DNA from: Pelagicoccus sp. SDUM812003 | GTDB taxonomy: Bacteria > Verrucomicrobiota > Verrucomicrobiia > Opitutales > Opitutaceae | Direction of reading: 5' to 3' | Assembly: GCF_031127815.1 (NCBI RefSeq) | Contig: NZ_JARXHY010000001.1 | Span: forward strand, 1-64,000 | DNA: 64,000 nucleotides | Part shown: positions 43,844 to 52,534 of the stretch, piece by piece | How positions within the stretch are numbered: the stretch's first letter is position 1 | Layout of the letters: the number at the start of each line of letters is the position of its first letter | The notes under the pieces: model-generated | Told to the model about the DNA's origin: nothing | Databases searched by the model: none | Seen by the model: the letters and a program-made list of their open reading frames with translations, nothing else | Made by a program: the position numbers and the translations under genes

Positions 43844-45271
43844 ATGGCTGCGAAAATTGAAAAAGTCCAGAACAACCTTATTCAGGTGAATTTCGGAGAT
43901 TCTAGTACAGAACTAGTACAGAATTTTCCGCCGAAAAAGCCCCGCAAACGGCAAAAACTGAAGAATTCGACAACCAACGGAAACGGCGAAACAACCAAGT
44001 CCAAGTCGACGCTGGCGTACTGGAAAAGCGCGATCCGGCAGCGGACCTACCGCCACAAGGGAGAGCTTCGAAGATGTGCGGACTATTCTGTTCGAATCGC
44101 CCACGACGGGGAGCAGCATGACATTCCGCTAAAGATCTCCGATCGAGAGAAGGCGGCAGCCAAGGCTAAGTCGATTTGGGAGTCGGTCGTCGCGAACGGT
44201 TGGGAGCGAACGCTGCTGGGATTGGGAGTTAAGTCCAAAGGCGACGCGTTGACCTTCGGAGACTACTTGGCCGAGTTTCTGAAGATGCCAGGTGTCGCGT
44301 TGATGACTGCGGAAGAATACCGCAAGAAGGTCATCACCCTTGTCGCTGAAGTCGCTGAAATCAAACGCTCGCCCTCCGTGAAGGCACCCCGGAAGGAACT
44401 CGAGAAATGGCGCAGGAAGGTGGAGAAGGTCAGGATTTGCTCGCTCTCAGACAGGCAGTTCACGAAATGGCGTGAGTCATGCCGTTTGGCTTTGGAGAGA
44501 GGCGAGGTCTGCGGCCAAATCAAACGCAGGCGATCCGCATCGACAATCAACGGATTGATCAGGGCCTACAAAGCTGTCTTCAGGGCAGAGCAGATCGAAA
44601 AATTCGCTTACTTGGATCTTCCCGAGAAGATTCCTGGCGCATCGCTTAGATTACTCCGAGAACCTTCGTACCGATACAAAGGAGGCATCGATGCCCAGGC
44701 TCTTCTCGACAAGGCAGACTCGGAACTCAGGGAAACAAATGTGGAGGCTTACAAGGTTCTCCTGCTGACCCTGGTATGCGGACTTAGAAGAACCGAGGCT
44801 GATCTTCTCCTCTGGAGCTCGTTCGATTTCTCGCAGAGCTGTATTCATGTTACGGCGACGGAATACTACCAGCTGAAATCGAAGTCTTCGGAAGGCGTCA
44901 CCTACTTTTCGGAGGAGGTTTGTCGGTTCTTCCAAGAATGCTTTGCTGGGAGATCGGGAGAGTTCGTCTTGGAGTCGAAACGTCCGCCTCTCCGGCACAA
45001 AGTAACTTACCAATACCATCGAGCCGAAAAGGCTCAGGAGGAACTCATTGCTTGGCTCCGCGCGAACGGAGTGAAATCTCGCAAACCCATCCATTCGCTG
45101 CGTAAGGAATTCGGGAGTCTGATCAATGAAGCCTACGGAATTCACACCGCCTCATCTGCTTTGAGGCACAGCACGGTGACTGTCACAGAGAGCCACTACA
45201 TCTGTCGCAAGGTAAAGCCAGTTGTCGGTTTGGGGAGAAACCGCCTATCTGTGCCTGATGGATCGGGGTGA
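43844..45271 (+). CDS. tyrosine recombinase (integrase)
   Basis: This 475-residue site-specific recombinase appears intact. A basic N-terminal region and core-binding domain (DYLAEFLKMPG...) lead to the catalytic domain. That domain has Arg I in CGLRRTEADLLLW, a lysine in the QLKSKSSEG turn, HxxR in HSLRKEFGS, the second His in ALRHSTVTVTESHY, and the nucleophilic Tyr in SHYIC. It reads away from an adjacent tRNA(CAU) 3'-half, fitting an integrase that uses that tRNA as its attachment site. No excisionase is evident, and flanking genes look decayed, so mobility may be lost. Confidence 0.88.
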   Translation: MAAKIEKVQNNLIQVNFGDSSTELVQNFPPKKPRKRQKLKNSTTNGNGETTKSKSTLAYWKSAIRQRTYRHKGELRRCADYSVRIAHDGEQHDIPLKISDREKAAAKAKSIWESVVANGWERTLLGLGVKSKGDALTFGDYLAEFLKMPGVALMTAEEYRKKVITLVAEVAEIKRSPSVKAPRKELEKWRRKVEKVRICSLSDRQFTKWRESCRLALERGEVCGQIKRRRSASTINGLIRAYKAVFRAEQIEKFAYLDLPEKIPGASLRLLREPSYRYKGGIDAQALLDKADSELRETNVEAYKVLLLTLVCGLRRTEADLLLWSSFDFSQSCIHVTATEYYQLKSKSSEGVTYFSEEVCRFFQECFAGRSGEFVLESKRPPLRHKVTYQYHRAEKAQEELIAWLRANGVKSRKPIHSLRKEFGSLINEAYGIHTASSALRHSTVTVTESHYICRKVKPVVGLGRNRLSVPDGSG

Positions 45272-45416
45272 ATGGGCTATGTCGGACCCGCTGTAGACTT
45301 GTCGCCAGCATTCGCTGCTCCTTCGCGACATGTTTGCGGCCCCATACTCTAGTGCTGGAACGGGAATGCGTTTTTTTCCGAACGACTCGGGCTTGCGGTA
45401 TCGTGAGAGGTCGAAA

Positions 45417-45659
45417 TCGAGTCTCGTGCCTGAGGGTGGCGACGGCTCCGACTCCGTCACCAAGGCTCGCGAGCGTGAGCTCCCCGCATAGTTGCTTCGA
45501 CGTGTTCGCGGCCGCGTGGAGACCGAATCCGTGGCCGTTCTTCTTGGTCGTGAACCCGTGTTGGAAGATGCTTTCCATATGTGCGTCCTTGCTGTCTGTA
45601 CTATTTTCTCGAATACTCAGACTCACGAGAGTCTCGTCTTTGTGGTCTTCGATAGTCGT
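45417..45659 (-). pseudogene. histidine kinase C-terminal (ATPase) fragment
   Basis: About 80 codons continue in frame from the transposase fragment and encode the tail of a sensor histidine kinase. ESIFQHGFTTKKNGHGFGLHAAANTSKQLCGEL matches the region around the G2 box and the last helices of an HATPase domain. The N-terminal kinase portion, H box and N box are absent. The open frame continues ~75 codons past the domain into unrelated residues that overlap the integrase 3' end on the opposite strand. It is a remnant, not a functional gene. Confidence 0.75.
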
Positions 45660-45662
45660 CGC

Positions 45663-45908
45663 TCTGCGACCTCGCTTGCCCTTGCGGACTCCGCCGAAGT
45701 AGCTCACGTCGGCCTCGATCTCCCCGCTCAGCTCGAAGCTCGGGAGCTTGCTGGCTATGAGTTCCCTCAGCCGCAAAAAGAAGTTCGCCGCCGTGTTGCG
45801 GTGCACACCGACAATCTCCGCAGTCGCCCTTGCGGTGGATCCCGCCACGAAAAGCTTGATCAGCTCCTCTTGATTGCGAGGGCTGAGTCGACTGCTTCTT
45901 ATATACAT
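45663..45908 (-). pseudogene. IS1595-family transposase N-terminal fragment
   Basis: About 82 codons match the start of an IS1595 (ISXO2-like) transposase: SRLSPRNQEELIKLFVAG, a helix-turn-helix with AEIVGVHRNTAANFF, and the IEADVSYFGGVRKGKRGR catalytic-domain entry, where the first acidic residue of the active site lies. The rest of the DDE domain is missing, and the frame passes straight into a kinase fragment. The element's left terminal repeat is visible just upstream. Only the 5' end of the insertion sequence remains. Confidence 0.8.
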
Positions 45909-45921
45909 TCTACCATCCTAA

Positions 45922-45947
45922 TGTCCTTCCTTAGCTAGGACAGCCCC
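45922..45947. mobile_element. putative IS1595-type terminal inverted repeat
   Basis: Read on the minus strand, GGGGCTGTCCTAGCTAAGGA starts at 45947 and ends just ahead of the transposase fragment, as expected for the left end of an IS1595-family element. I find no matching right end within the window, consistent with a truncated copy. Confidence 0.55.
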
Positions 45948-46045
45948 TAGAGATTAATTGGGTAAGGAACGCGACCGGAACGACAGTGTATCGTAGCAAT
46001 CGATACCCGGGAGCTGACTATAAGCGGTTAAATTAGACTAGCGGT

Positions 46046-47236
46046 TTAATCGGGCCGTTCGTTGTTATCGTGTTCCGGCGAAGCAAACTCGCTTTTCTTG
46101 GAAAGCCGGTATTTGCGAGGGGTGGTGCCGATTTGCTTTTGGAAGACTCGGTGTAGGTATTCGGGGGTGTTGAATCCGGATTGGGCGGCGATGTCGGCGA
46201 TGGGCATTGCGGATTCGCGGAGGAGGCGACAGATGTGGTCTAAGCGATGCTGGTTGAGCTTGCCGAGGATGGAGAGCTTGAGGTGTTCTTGGAAGCGTCG
46301 CTCGAGGGCACGACGAGAGAGGCCGGTGGCTTTGACGATATCGGCGACGTTGATGGGGTTTTGGAAATGGTTGTTTATGAAGTGAAGGGCCTTCACGACG
46401 TGGGTGTCATTGATCGCGAATACGTTGGTGCTTTGCCGCACAGTGATGCCTTGATGCGGGATCTCGATGATGCGGTTTTTGCTTGGGGCCCCGCGCATTA
46501 TGAGGTCTAGCTCGGCTGCGGCCCGCCTGCCAAACTCTTCCAAGTCGTGGTTGATACTCGAGAGCGGCACTGCAGCGGTGGGGCAGATGAGCGGGTGGTT
46601 GTCGGTGCCGAGTACTGCGACTTCTTCGGGGACGCGGAATCCGCAGGCGATGCACGCATCCAGGAGGTTGACCGCTTGGCTATCTTTGAAGGCGTAGACG
46701 GCGCAGGGGAAGCCACGTTTTTGGAGAGTCTCTTGTATCCAAGTTCTGAGGGTACGCCAGTTCGGAGGAGACGATTGGAAGGCTTCGCTTACGATCAGGG
46801 TGGCGCATTCGAAGCCATTGGATTCCAGTTCCGATCGGTAGCCTCTTAGGCGCAGTTGGGCTGCGGGAGAGCTGTTTTCCGAGAACCAGAGAAAACGTTG
46901 GAATCCGCGTCCCAAGAAGTGCTGAGCGGCGCTCCGCCCCATTTGTTCATTGTCGCCGGTCAGATGCGGCATCTTGAGTCGGTGGCGGGTAATCGACAAG
47001 TTGACTGTCGGTTTCTTGCGTTGGATAACGGCATCGCTCAAGGGGTCGTTTGAGCTGAGCACTGCGATGATGCCATCGCATTCGCGTTGTTGGATCAGCT
47101 CGGGTGTGTTGCCGAAGAGGTTTGTCAGATGCCATCCGTTTTGCCCCGCGTACTGGGCTATACCTCGGTGCATGCGATCGATGTAGTGGGGGCCCATCGC
47201 GAGGAGTACGCTCTTTTGCTCGGTGGCTCGGCTCAT
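46046..47236 (-). CDS. XylR-type LacI/AraC hybrid transcriptional regulator
   Basis: This 396-residue regulator combines an N-terminal periplasmic-binding-like effector domain (SVLLAMGPHYIDRMHRGIAQYAGQ...) with a C-terminal AraC double helix-turn-helix (INVADIVKATGLSRRALERRFQE and IADIAAQSGFNTPEYLHRVFQKQIGTTPRKYR). This architecture is that of XylR, which binds a sugar directly. I use the ATG at 47236; the frame opens earlier at 47332. It is divergent from a secreted glycosidase-like gene, suggesting control of that gene and the neighbouring glycan genes. A short ATGTACAT palindrome at 47267-47274 lies between them. Confidence 0.88.
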   Translation of the reverse strand: MSRATEQKSVLLAMGPHYIDRMHRGIAQYAGQNGWHLTNLFGNTPELIQQRECDGIIAVLSSNDPLSDAVIQRKKPTVNLSITRHRLKMPHLTGDNEQMGRSAAQHFLGRGFQRFLWFSENSSPAAQLRLRGYRSELESNGFECATLIVSEAFQSSPPNWRTLRTWIQETLQKRGFPCAVYAFKDSQAVNLLDACIACGFRVPEEVAVLGTDNHPLICPTAAVPLSSINHDLEEFGRRAAAELDLIMRGAPSKNRIIEIPHQGITVRQSTNVFAINDTHVVKALHFINNHFQNPINVADIVKATGLSRRALERRFQEHLKLSILGKLNQHRLDHICRLLRESAMPIADIAAQSGFNTPEYLHRVFQKQIGTTPRKYRLSKKSEFASPEHDNNERPD

Positions 47237-47337
47237 GCACGACCTATTGATGAGCGAGAGACGCAAATGTACATAAAAAACTCGGATAATTACATGATAG
47301 CGTGTGTGCTGATGTTCCGTATGAAGGGACATTTACT

Positions 47338-49503
47338 ATGAGTCATCCAAGATTAGATTGTTGTGTGCCGATGAAAACGTTGTTGCTCGTATCGCTGTGC
47401 CTGATGATAGGTGTTCATCTGGGGGCTGAGGTTATTCCGATCGTGCGAAGCGAGGCTGCGGATGTGCGGGAGAAGTGGGCGGCCTCGGAGCTTTCACGCT
47501 TTCTCGAGGAAATCTACGAGGGTGACCGTTTCCCGGTGAGAACAAAGGAACCGAAGAGTGGGGGCTATATTTTGCTTGGGACTCACGGGAGTGTTCCTCT
47601 CTTGAGGGAGTTAGTCGATGATTCGGGCGTTACGAAGCCGGGATCTTTCGTCGTGAAGCGGGTGACGAATGGTGGGCGCGAGATTGGCGTAATCGTGGGA
47701 AATAATAGCCGCGGGACGCTTGACGGCGTTTACGCGCTGCTGGAGCAGAAGCTGGGCTATGGCTTTTATTTGCATGGGAACGCGGCGGAGAATGCGGACT
47801 CGGGGCCATTTTCTTTCGATAAATGGGATTTGGCTGCTAGCCCGGAGTTTCAGGAGCGGCTTGTTTTCAATTGGTACAATTTCATTTCCGGGGTGAGCGC
47901 TTGGAACTTGGATGACTACAAGAAATGGATACGGCAATCTGCTCGTATGCGTTATACGAGCGTAATGCTTCATGCGTACTCTTGGAGCCCGTTTCATGCT
48001 TTTTCCTACAATGGAGAAACGAAGCCGGTGTTGCGTATCCAAAATACTCAGTACGGGCCGCTGTGGGATAATAAGCAGACGGAGGATATTCGGAAGCTGA
48101 TCGGTGGGGAGCTGTTCGAGGACGAGGGGCCCATCTTCGGGGCGGACGTGAGCAAGGTCGGGTTTGATGGCGTTACGCTGGAGAATCGAGTCGCTAGGGC
48201 AAAAGCGATGATGCGGGAGGTCGTAGACTACGCGGTGAACACGGTTGGTATGGAGTTTAACTGGGTGATCGATGTGGATACGGGGTATGCGAATCCGCAG
48301 AATGTGATCATGACTTTGCCCGAAAAGGACCGTATTCGCATGTGGGATCGCTACGTCGCGCGTCCGGATACGGAGGAAGGCTATTTGTACTATAAGAATA
48401 TGATCGAGACGATCATAAGTGACTATCCGGGGATCACGAATCTGACGGTTTGGTGGCGGGCGAATAGTGGTACGAAGTACGATGGGATGGTGAACCCTTT
48501 GCCCTTTGACGATAAGCTAGCTCGACTGCCGGATGAATGGCATGAGGAGTACAAGGCTGCTCCGGATGATGCGATCGGGCCTGATACAGAGCAGTTCCCG
48601 ACAGTGGCTCCTGCTAACCTGTTTTATGCGAAGGTAACCGAGGCGTTCCGGAACGCTTTGGACGAGCTTGGGCGTTCTGAAGTTAAGTTGGGTTACGGTA
48701 GTTGGATACGATCGAATGAGGAGTATACGAGCTTCTTTCCCGCAAACTATTTTCAGGATGAGGAGCTTACCGCTTACGCCTTGGAGTACAATATGAAGTT
48801 CGATACGAACGAGGCGTTTCGGGAACGGCTCCGGCGTTATGGGGAGAAACGGAATCTTGTAGTGATTGAATGGGCACACCACGACGATGGAATGTACCTG
48901 GGGCGTCCCTATACCCCGCCTACCGATTTTGCCGACAAGCTTCACGAGTCGAGGGCGCATGGTTTCGGCGTGATACATTGGATGACGAAGCCCTTGGATG
49001 TATTTTTTAAGAATCTGCAGAATCAGATCTGGAGTGATTCCTTGAACGAATCTTACTTGCAGACCTGCGAGAAGGTTGCGTATGACTACTTCGGACCGAC
49101 GCAAGCCGAGCAGATGGCGAACTACCTTGCGGAGTGGTGGACGACGGCGCCCCAGTTCGGGAGAGAAACGGGATTGCTTGGGCAGACGAATGTAGGGGAT
49201 TTTGATGATCGGATTGCGGGTTGCGAACGACGGATCGCGCTGTTGGAAGCGGTGGATACCTCTGGGTTTTCCGGTGAGGCTCTTGCGCGTTGGAGATTCT
49301 TCAAGGGACACGAGGAGTGGATTGCTCTCTTTCATCAGGCACAGCGCGACTGGGACCTTGAGTTGCAGAAGGCAACGATTCTCAAGTACATCGAAAAGGG
49401 AACAGCTGAGGGCCCGATGACTCGTGGGGAGGAGGGAATCCTTATCCAGCACAATCTTAAATGGCTGGATACCGAGAAGGAGCACAAGAGGATGGCTCAT
49501 TGA
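47338..49503 (+). CDS. secreted alpha-glucuronidase-like / GH20-domain-2-type protein
   Basis: This is a 721-residue exported protein of uncertain family. A signal peptide core (LLLVSLCLMIGVHLGA) follows the start; the ATG at 47338 has a GAAGGGA ribosome-binding site, and the ATG at 47371 gives a shorter leader. Residues ~30-150 resemble the alpha-glucuronidase N-terminal / GH20 domain 2 fold (WAASELSRFLEEIY...YILLGTHGSVP...GVYALLEQKLGYGFYLHG). The long central region (YTSVMLHAYSWSPFHAF, EWAHHDDGMYLGRPY) is probably a TIM barrel. I do not name a catalytic pair. Divergence from a XylR-type gene supports a sugar-degradation role. Confidence 0.6.
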   Translation: MSHPRLDCCVPMKTLLLVSLCLMIGVHLGAEVIPIVRSEAADVREKWAASELSRFLEEIYEGDRFPVRTKEPKSGGYILLGTHGSVPLLRELVDDSGVTKPGSFVVKRVTNGGREIGVIVGNNSRGTLDGVYALLEQKLGYGFYLHGNAAENADSGPFSFDKWDLAASPEFQERLVFNWYNFISGVSAWNLDDYKKWIRQSARMRYTSVMLHAYSWSPFHAFSYNGETKPVLRIQNTQYGPLWDNKQTEDIRKLIGGELFEDEGPIFGADVSKVGFDGVTLENRVARAKAMMREVVDYAVNTVGMEFNWVIDVDTGYANPQNVIMTLPEKDRIRMWDRYVARPDTEEGYLYYKNMIETIISDYPGITNLTVWWRANSGTKYDGMVNPLPFDDKLARLPDEWHEEYKAAPDDAIGPDTEQFPTVAPANLFYAKVTEAFRNALDELGRSEVKLGYGSWIRSNEEYTSFFPANYFQDEELTAYALEYNMKFDTNEAFRERLRRYGEKRNLVVIEWAHHDDGMYLGRPYTPPTDFADKLHESRAHGFGVIHWMTKPLDVFFKNLQNQIWSDSLNESYLQTCEKVAYDYFGPTQAEQMANYLAEWWTTAPQFGRETGLLGQTNVGDFDDRIAGCERRIALLEAVDTSGFSGEALARWRFFKGHEEWIALFHQAQRDWDLELQKATILKYIEKGTAEGPMTRGEEGILIQHNLKWLDTEKEHKRMAH

Positions 49504-49757
49504 GATTTGGGACGCAGGGGCACGTTTTTTGAGGATCCGTTCTAACTGGTAAGGTGATTTTGAGAGGGTTTGGTCTTGGCGTTTTATCGATTTCCCAATC
49601 GAAGCTCCTTACCCCGAAATGCTGCTTTCGAAGGGAGCGGGGCCAATCTTCAGTACCTTGCTATCCTCGCGTCCGAATCCAGGAATTCACTACTTGCCGC
49701 AATGGACTGAAGACTCTGCCAGTGGGGGCGGGGCAAGATGTATGAGATGAGAAGACA

Positions 49758-50852
49758 CTATTCAGAGCTCCCAGGCAGGGCTAGGAATCGCTTGAGCTGC
49801 GTCTCAGCATTCTGTTGAAAAGAACCTGTTCTGTCGCTTGGTAGTTGAGGTGTTGAAGTGATACGGATTTCCTGTGTCTGTCGGTAGTCGCTGGGAGAGG
49901 CTCCCATGTGTTTCTTGAAGAGGCGGGAGAAGTAGTAGGGATCAGTGAAGCCGAGTTGCTCTGAGATTTCGGATACGCGTAGAGTGGTGGTGGCGAGGAG
50001 TTCGCAGGCGCGTTGGACCTTGAGTTGGTTGAAGTAGTTGATAGGGGAGCAATTGTGGCGTTTGCTGAAAAGGGTGCCGAAGTGATTGGCGCTCATGGAG
50101 GCAGAGGAGGCGAGATCGTCGAGGGTGAGGCGACGCGAGAGGTTGCGGTGCATGAACTCGATGCTTTTCTCGACGTTTTCGTCGGCGGTGCGGGTACGTT
50201 TTTCGGCGGCCCGCATGCGGAGCTGAATGAGGCCGAGCAGGGCGCTTAGCGCTCCTGTGGCGGCGACGAGGTTGGTATGGGTGTGGGCGTCGCTCATGAG
50301 CTGGAGGAGTTGCTCGATGGAGAAGGTGAGCTCTTGGTGTTGGGCGACGTGGAAGACGGGGAGAGGTGTGGTCGAGCGGATGAGATCGAGGTAGTCGGAA
50401 GCTTGTTTGCCTTGGAAGTGAACCCAGTAGGGCTTCCACGGATTGTCCGGGTCGGCTCCGTAGGCGTGAGGGGCTTTACTGGGGAGCAGAATGGCGTCGC
50501 GCTTTTCGATTGCGTAGCTTTTGCCTTGGTACTCGAGCCAGCCGCGGCCATCGGGATTGTAGATGAAGATGGTATCGTCGATCCCGACCGGGCGGGGCAT
50601 GTAGTGGGTCCGCGGAGCCTCGTGGTAGCCAGCTCGAGTGCATAGTAGGTCTCTGGTTATGGGGAGGGCGAGGAAGCGTTCGGTCAGCTCGGGGGAAAGG
50701 TGGGCAACTCGCATGCCAGGAACCGCTCCGCGCATGAGATAGCGTATGGTTTCGAGGGGGACGTCTTCGAACCTCTCGAATACTGCTCCGCGCTTGTGCA
50801 GGAGTTGGGCGACGGCAGATTCGCCTTTTGTTTGTGGGGAGACTGAAGGCAT
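49758..50852 (-). CDS. AraC-family regulator with cupin sensor
   Basis: This 364-residue regulator has an N-terminal cupin-type effector domain (GRGWLEYQGKSYAIEKRDAILLPSKAPHAYGADPDNPWKPYWVHF, residues ~100-150). A C-terminal AraC pair of helix-turn-helix motifs follows (LTLDDLASSASMSANHFGTLFSKRHNCSPINYF, ISEQLGFTDPYYFSRLFKKHMGASPSDYR). It is divergent from the first fucosidase gene; the ATGs are separated by about 75 bases, which must hold both promoters. It probably activates glycosidase genes in response to a sugar. Confidence 0.88.
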   Translation of the reverse strand: MPSVSPQTKGESAVAQLLHKRGAVFERFEDVPLETIRYLMRGAVPGMRVAHLSPELTERFLALPITRDLLCTRAGYHEAPRTHYMPRPVGIDDTIFIYNPDGRGWLEYQGKSYAIEKRDAILLPSKAPHAYGADPDNPWKPYWVHFQGKQASDYLDLIRSTTPLPVFHVAQHQELTFSIEQLLQLMSDAHTHTNLVAATGALSALLGLIQLRMRAAEKRTRTADENVEKSIEFMHRNLSRRLTLDDLASSASMSANHFGTLFSKRHNCSPINYFNQLKVQRACELLATTTLRVSEISEQLGFTDPYYFSRLFKKHMGASPSDYRQTQEIRITSTPQLPSDRTGSFQQNAETQLKRFLALPGSSE

Positions 50853-50926
50853 ATCCAGATATAGTCCATTACTACGGTCTTTTTGTCCATGGAAAGATTT
50901 GGGGATCTGAGGTAGAACTAGCGGAT

Positions 50927-52450
50927 ATGAGTACTTCGGAGGTGAGCCAAGAGAACCGCAGCGAATCCAAATCCCGGCCAGAGAGTGTCCAGCAGACTGT
51001 CTTCCAGGAGGAATGGTCGTCGATCGCTCGGCACCGCACGCCGGAATGGTTTCGCGATGCGAAGTTCGGCATCTACACGAACTTGGGGCCGGCCTCTCTG
51101 GCGACCCAGCATCGGACGACCGAGTGGTACGGCTGGGCGATGTACAACCGGAAGATGAAGGATTGGACGAATGAGCTGCTTCCGGGGGATCAGCCGAGCA
51201 AGGAGTTCGAGTTGCATCGGGAGCTGTGGGGGGATCAGAACGAGTTTGGCTACAAGGATCTGATCAAGGAGTTTCAGCCGACTCGGTTCGATGCGCGGGA
51301 ATGGCTGGACGTTTTCGAGAAGTCGGGGGCGAAGTATGTGGGTCCGATCGCGGTGCATCATGACAACTATATGATGTGGGACTCGGAGGTGACGCGTTGG
51401 AATAGCAAGCGGATCGCGGGGGTGGACATGTGCGGGGAGCTTGAGAAGGAGACGCGCAAGCGCGGGTTGAAGTATGTGATGACGTTTCATCATGCCTTCT
51501 GTTGGTGGTTCTTCAGCGAATCTTACAAGTTCGATGGCGGGCTGCCGGGGAACGAGGATTTGTACTGTCGGCCCCACGAGTTTAACGAGGATCCGGACAG
51601 TTTCGGTGAGTATCCGGATGAAGAATACGAGGAGCTCTGGTACCGAAAACTTGAGGAAGCCTGCCGTAAGTACAGTCCGGACCTGATCTGGTTCGACATG
51701 GGGCTGGAGCTGATGAGTGATCGGATCCGCCGGAAGGCCTTCGCCAAACTGCTCAACATGGCGGCCGAACGACAACAGGAGGTGGGGATCAGCTACAAGA
51801 TCAAGTATAGCGTTTGTTTTCCGCCAGCCGCAGGGATCCTCGACTACGAGAAGGGGCGTTCGACTGGGCTGCGCGAAGACGCCTGGCTTACGGATACGCC
51901 GCTAGGAGGCTGGTACTACAATACGACCCCTTCGCGCTCGGCTAAGGTCATGATCGAGATCCTAATCGACATCGTAAGCAAGAACGGCTGCATGCTGTTG
52001 GCGGTGAGCCCGAAGCCCGATGGCTCGTTGCCGGAGGATCAGGTTGAGACTTTGCTGGGGATGGGCGAATGGCTGGAGATGAATGGTGAGGCTATTTACG
52101 AGACGCGTCCCTGGGGGATCGCGGAAGAAGGGCCAACGAAGCTGGCGAAGGAGGATCACTTTAACGAGAATTGGGAAGCGAGCTACACGGAGAAGGATAT
52201 CCGATTTACGCGTAGTAAGGATGGGGACACGCTCTACTTGATCGTGTTGGACCGGCCGAGCGGGGAGCGGCTGAGCTCAGTCATGCTAGCGACTATCAAT
52301 CCGTTTCTGGATCGGGAAATCGAAAGAGTGGAACTGATCGGGACGGATGCGGAGATTGGCTGGGAGCGTAGTGCTACCGGGCTGCGCTTGGACTTTCCCA
52401 GGGACGCCAATGGGAAATACGCGTGGTGCTACAAGCTTAAGCTCAGGTAG
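50927..52450 (+). CDS. GH29 alpha-L-fucosidase, cytosolic form
   Basis: This 507-residue retaining glycosidase of family 29 hydrolyses terminal alpha-L-fucose. The nucleophile is Asp257 in DLIWFDMGL. Conserved active-site segments include RDAKFGIYTNLGP, the HHDNY...WDSEVTRW loop and FHHAF. I start at the ATG at 50927, because upstream in-frame residues overlap the divergent promoter. No signal peptide is visible, so this copy probably acts in the cytoplasm on imported oligosaccharides, unlike the next two. The C-terminal ~90 residues form a beta-sandwich. It is the first of three adjacent paralogues. Confidence 0.88.
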   Translation: MSTSEVSQENRSESKSRPESVQQTVFQEEWSSIARHRTPEWFRDAKFGIYTNLGPASLATQHRTTEWYGWAMYNRKMKDWTNELLPGDQPSKEFELHRELWGDQNEFGYKDLIKEFQPTRFDAREWLDVFEKSGAKYVGPIAVHHDNYMMWDSEVTRWNSKRIAGVDMCGELEKETRKRGLKYVMTFHHAFCWWFFSESYKFDGGLPGNEDLYCRPHEFNEDPDSFGEYPDEEYEELWYRKLEEACRKYSPDLIWFDMGLELMSDRIRRKAFAKLLNMAAERQQEVGISYKIKYSVCFPPAAGILDYEKGRSTGLREDAWLTDTPLGGWYYNTTPSRSAKVMIEILIDIVSKNGCMLLAVSPKPDGSLPEDQVETLLGMGEWLEMNGEAIYETRPWGIAEEGPTKLAKEDHFNENWEASYTEKDIRFTRSKDGDTLYLIVLDRPSGERLSSVMLATINPFLDREIERVELIGTDAEIGWERSATGLRLDFPRDANGKYAWCYKLKLR

Positions 52451-52454
52451 GGGG

Positions 52455-52504
52455 CGTCGTCCACGACGGACATGAAGAGGTTTGATAGCCATCGAGGGCG
52501 ATGG
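52455..52504. other. paired hairpins between fucosidase genes
   Basis: CGTCGT-cc-ACGACG (52455-52468, too tight a loop to be a strong hairpin) and CCATCG-aggg-CGATGG (52489-52504) lie between the first and second fucosidase genes. No T run follows either. They may attenuate or process a shared transcript. Confidence 0.35.
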
Positions 52505-52534
52505 ACAACGCATAAGTTTTGAGAGATTAGGAAT

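Noticed and set aside
52455-52504. Rho-independent terminator between fucosidase genes
   Set aside because: Neither hairpin is followed by a T run, and the spacing suits co-transcription.
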